NCBI GenBank assembly: GCA_020283715.1
Contig: JAIQCW010000188.1
Location: 62,001-126,000 of the forward strand
Direction: 5' to 3'
Source of the DNA: Cytauxzoon felis
Taxonomy: Eukaryota; Apicomplexa; Aconoidasida; Piroplasmida; Theileriidae
DNA length: 64,000 nt
Shown: piece after piece, positions 62,101 to 64,000 of the stretch
Position numbering within the stretch: the stretch's first letter is position 1
How the letters are laid out: each line of letters starts with the position of its first letter
The notes under the pieces: model-generated
What the model was told of the DNA's origin: nothing
Databases searched by the model: none
Seen by the model: only the letters and a program-made list of their open reading frames with translations
Translations under genes and position numbers: made by a program

Positions 62101-64000
62101 ATTATGATAATAAATTTGATGATACAAACGTAAGTTTATTTGTATCCAATATGTAACTTAATAGGATGACTTGGATGATTTATCTAATAACAATAATAAA
62201 GCACAACCATATCCTAGTGTAGGCAAGTTATATAAGGTTAATGATAAAACAGAATCTAATGGAATTAAATTAATTGATGGTGAAAATGATGTTTTATTGT
62301 TACCGCCTTCAGATTGCACTGAAGAATCTGATGTCTGGACATGTAAAGATTGTGTAACATGTATTTATTGTCATTTGCCCATAAACGATATAATAGTTGA
62401 TAAAGATTTCAGTTTTATTGAGAGTATCTATGACGAAACGTCATCACCAAAATCTTATAAACAATATCCACCGTCTTTTGAAGAAAAATTGGATCGCCTT
62501 CAGAGAAATACTCCAGACACGGAAAAAATAAATTCTGTGAAGTGTGTATCATGTAACTTGTCCGCTCACAGAGCTTGCTGCAATCCAGTTGTTCCAAACG
62601 TCTTATTTATAGAATCATGGAAATGTGACTGGTGTGCTCAATGTATATCCTGCGGTTATAGGGATCAAGCGGGTACTGAATACGTTAACTGGGGCCTATT
62701 TTTCCTTTTATGCTTGAAATGCTGGGAATCCCTAGAAAAAAGTAATTACTGTGGAATTTGCTATAAAGTTTGGACCAACTACGATAGCATAACGCAAAAA
62801 TGGATACAATGTGATGGATGTAAATTATGGATACATATCGAATGTGATGATTTGGCGCATAGTATTGTAGAATGCTCATCCTCCAAAAATCAGAATTATA
62901 GGTGTAAAATTTGTAGGTCTACGGACAAAATGTTCAGATGTATGAGACTTCTAGAGTTAGTCTTTTTGATAGACAAGGCCAACCAGTTTAGGTATCCTGT
63001 ATCTCCCAGTTGTGTAGTATATTGGCGTTTGGTTACTAGGCCTATGAATTTGATTACTTTGTTGACCAAGGTATGTATACTTTTTATATATTACTGACCT
63101 TTTATTAGCTAAAAAATCGAAGTTACCAATCGATAAATGATTTTATATTCGATATATTTTTAATTACGTACAATGCAAAAATGGTAAATATGCCAAACAC
63201 AAAAATCTATAGATTTGCCACCATTTTTGAGAGAAAATGTAAGCAGATAACGAGTAATATAATGCAATTATCGTTGTCTGAGATAGATGTTTTGTTTGAT
63301 AATTCTGTTAAAGGAGGTGATATAATTTCTAGAGAATGCAAATTGATACAACCTGCGGATTGTAATACTGACATTTATACAAATGAAAAGGATAGTGGAT
63401 TTTACAATGTTGAAGGTACTTGTGGTGTAGCGAATGTTATTTCTAATGATGTTACTAACAGTGTTTCGTATCCAGGATGCGTGCCAAATCTAGAGGAGTC
63501 TCACATTCCCGATCTTAAAAATCTTGACAATAGTGCCATTGACAATCCAATAGAATCCAACAGCAAAATTCATGTTTCCCAAAATGGTCAACCTTCCAAC
63601 GATTGTTATAATATTACTATAGATAAATTGTTGTTTAAAATATTCGGCCTTTCAAATGTATTTGATGTTAAAAATATAAAGCTATTTCCTTCTAAATTTT
63701 TTGTTCCGGGTGGTTTAGATTTCACTGTATCATCCATTATACCATTTTCCGGCCAACACTTGAAATTTGTTGGTGCGTTTGATGTAAACGAAACGTACGA
63801 TCTTCTTATCATGGAAAAAAAATTGATACTTTTGAATAGTAATAGCAATTATGAAGATGAAACTCCAGTCTATTTGGGTGATGAGGGTTTTTTAAATATC
63901 ATATCAGAATGTTATTTTAATGTGTCGGATAATGATAATGGTTTATGGAATGAATTTTGCATAATTTGTGGTTCCAGTTCATACCAATCATATATGATAT
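59160..64000 (+). CDS. SET1/MLL-like chromatin protein with PHD fingers and bromodomain (partial, 5' end)
   Basis: N-terminal part of a large nuclear protein resembling MLL/SET1 histone H3K4 methyltransferases. ATG 59160 opens a ~990-aa exon, with two introns visible (62130-62164 and 63071-63108); the frame stays open to 64000. After a long low-complexity region come Cys/His blocks: NICQICNRNVHYV, CIKCGSCYHAKCLQYKHFRK (PHD). Next is a triple zinc cluster at 62,330-62,930: CKDCVTCIYCHLPIND, VKCVSCNLSAHRACC, WKCDWCAQCISCGYRDQAGT, NYCGICYKVW, IQCDGCKLWIHIECDD, YRCKICR. A bromodomain follows (FRYPVSPSCVVYWRLV, TRPMNLITLLTKLKNRSYQS, LITYNAKMVNMPN). PHD-PHD-PHD-bromodomain in this spacing is the MLL1 arrangement. 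The SET domain must lie to the right, so methyltransferase activity is inference. Confidence 0.78.

Noticed and set aside
1..64000. CRISPR arrays, insertion sequences, integrated viral genes
   Set aside because: No regularly spaced direct repeats, terminal inverted repeats or transposase and polymerase motifs were found; the window is ordinary parasite nuclear DNA.

Overview
The window is nuclear DNA of an apicomplexan parasite, most likely a piroplasm close to Babesia microti. The sequence is AT-rich and packed at about one gene per 2 kb on both strands. Most genes are broken by very small introns (about 19-60 nt) that can be placed by reading frame and protein similarity. The gene set includes an ApiAP2 factor with an ACDC domain, an LCCL/SRCR/LamG protein of the CCp3/LAP1 type, and several organellar proteins with N-terminal leaders. 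Species assignment is inference; the apicomplexan assignment is well supported. I see no bacterial-type operons, CRISPR arrays, transposons or viral genes.

Left part (1-20 kb): coronin (cut by the left edge, -), a secreted protein of unknown function (+), a Drs1/DDX27-type DEAD-box helicase (+), an unknown basic protein (+), a bacterial-type tryptophanyl-tRNA synthetase with a leader (-), a Tousled-like kinase (+), an unknown 192-aa protein (-), an OSCA/TMEM63 channel-like protein (+), tRNA-Gly(UCC) (-), TFIIA gamma (-) and the retromer subunit VPS26 (-).

Middle (20-41 kb): an RTEL1-like iron-sulfur helicase (+), a single-pass membrane protein with an acidic tail (-), an ataxin-2 homologue with Lsm, LsmAD and PAM2 (-), an Era GTPase (+), a CBP3/UQCC1 complex III assembly factor (-), an ApiAP2 factor (-), a divergent CDK-like kinase (-), TRM112 (-), a PRP38 splicing factor (-), a SYP7-like SNARE (+) and fibrillarin (-).

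Right part (41-64 kb): the CCp3/LAP1-like secreted protein (-), an RlmN-type radical SAM rRNA methylase with a signal-like leader (-), a multipass membrane protein (+), VPS29 with a probable GC-AG intron (-), a ClpC-type organellar chaperone (-), a PPR protein (-), the cytosolic iron-sulfur assembly factor CIA2 (-), a drug/metabolite-type transporter (-), and the N-terminal part of a SET1/MLL-like chromatin protein with PHD fingers and a bromodomain, cut by the right edge (+).

The genes fall into recurring themes: organelle maintenance (TrpRS, RlmN, ClpC, Era, UQCC1, PPR), endosomal traffic (VPS26, VPS29, SNARE), RNA and ribosome production (DDX27, fibrillarin, TRM112, PRP38, ataxin-2, tRNA) and chromatin or transcription control (ApiAP2, SET1-like, TLK, TFIIA, RTEL1). 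Most exon joins were worked out by hand from GT/AG sites and family similarity and have not been confirmed with transcripts.
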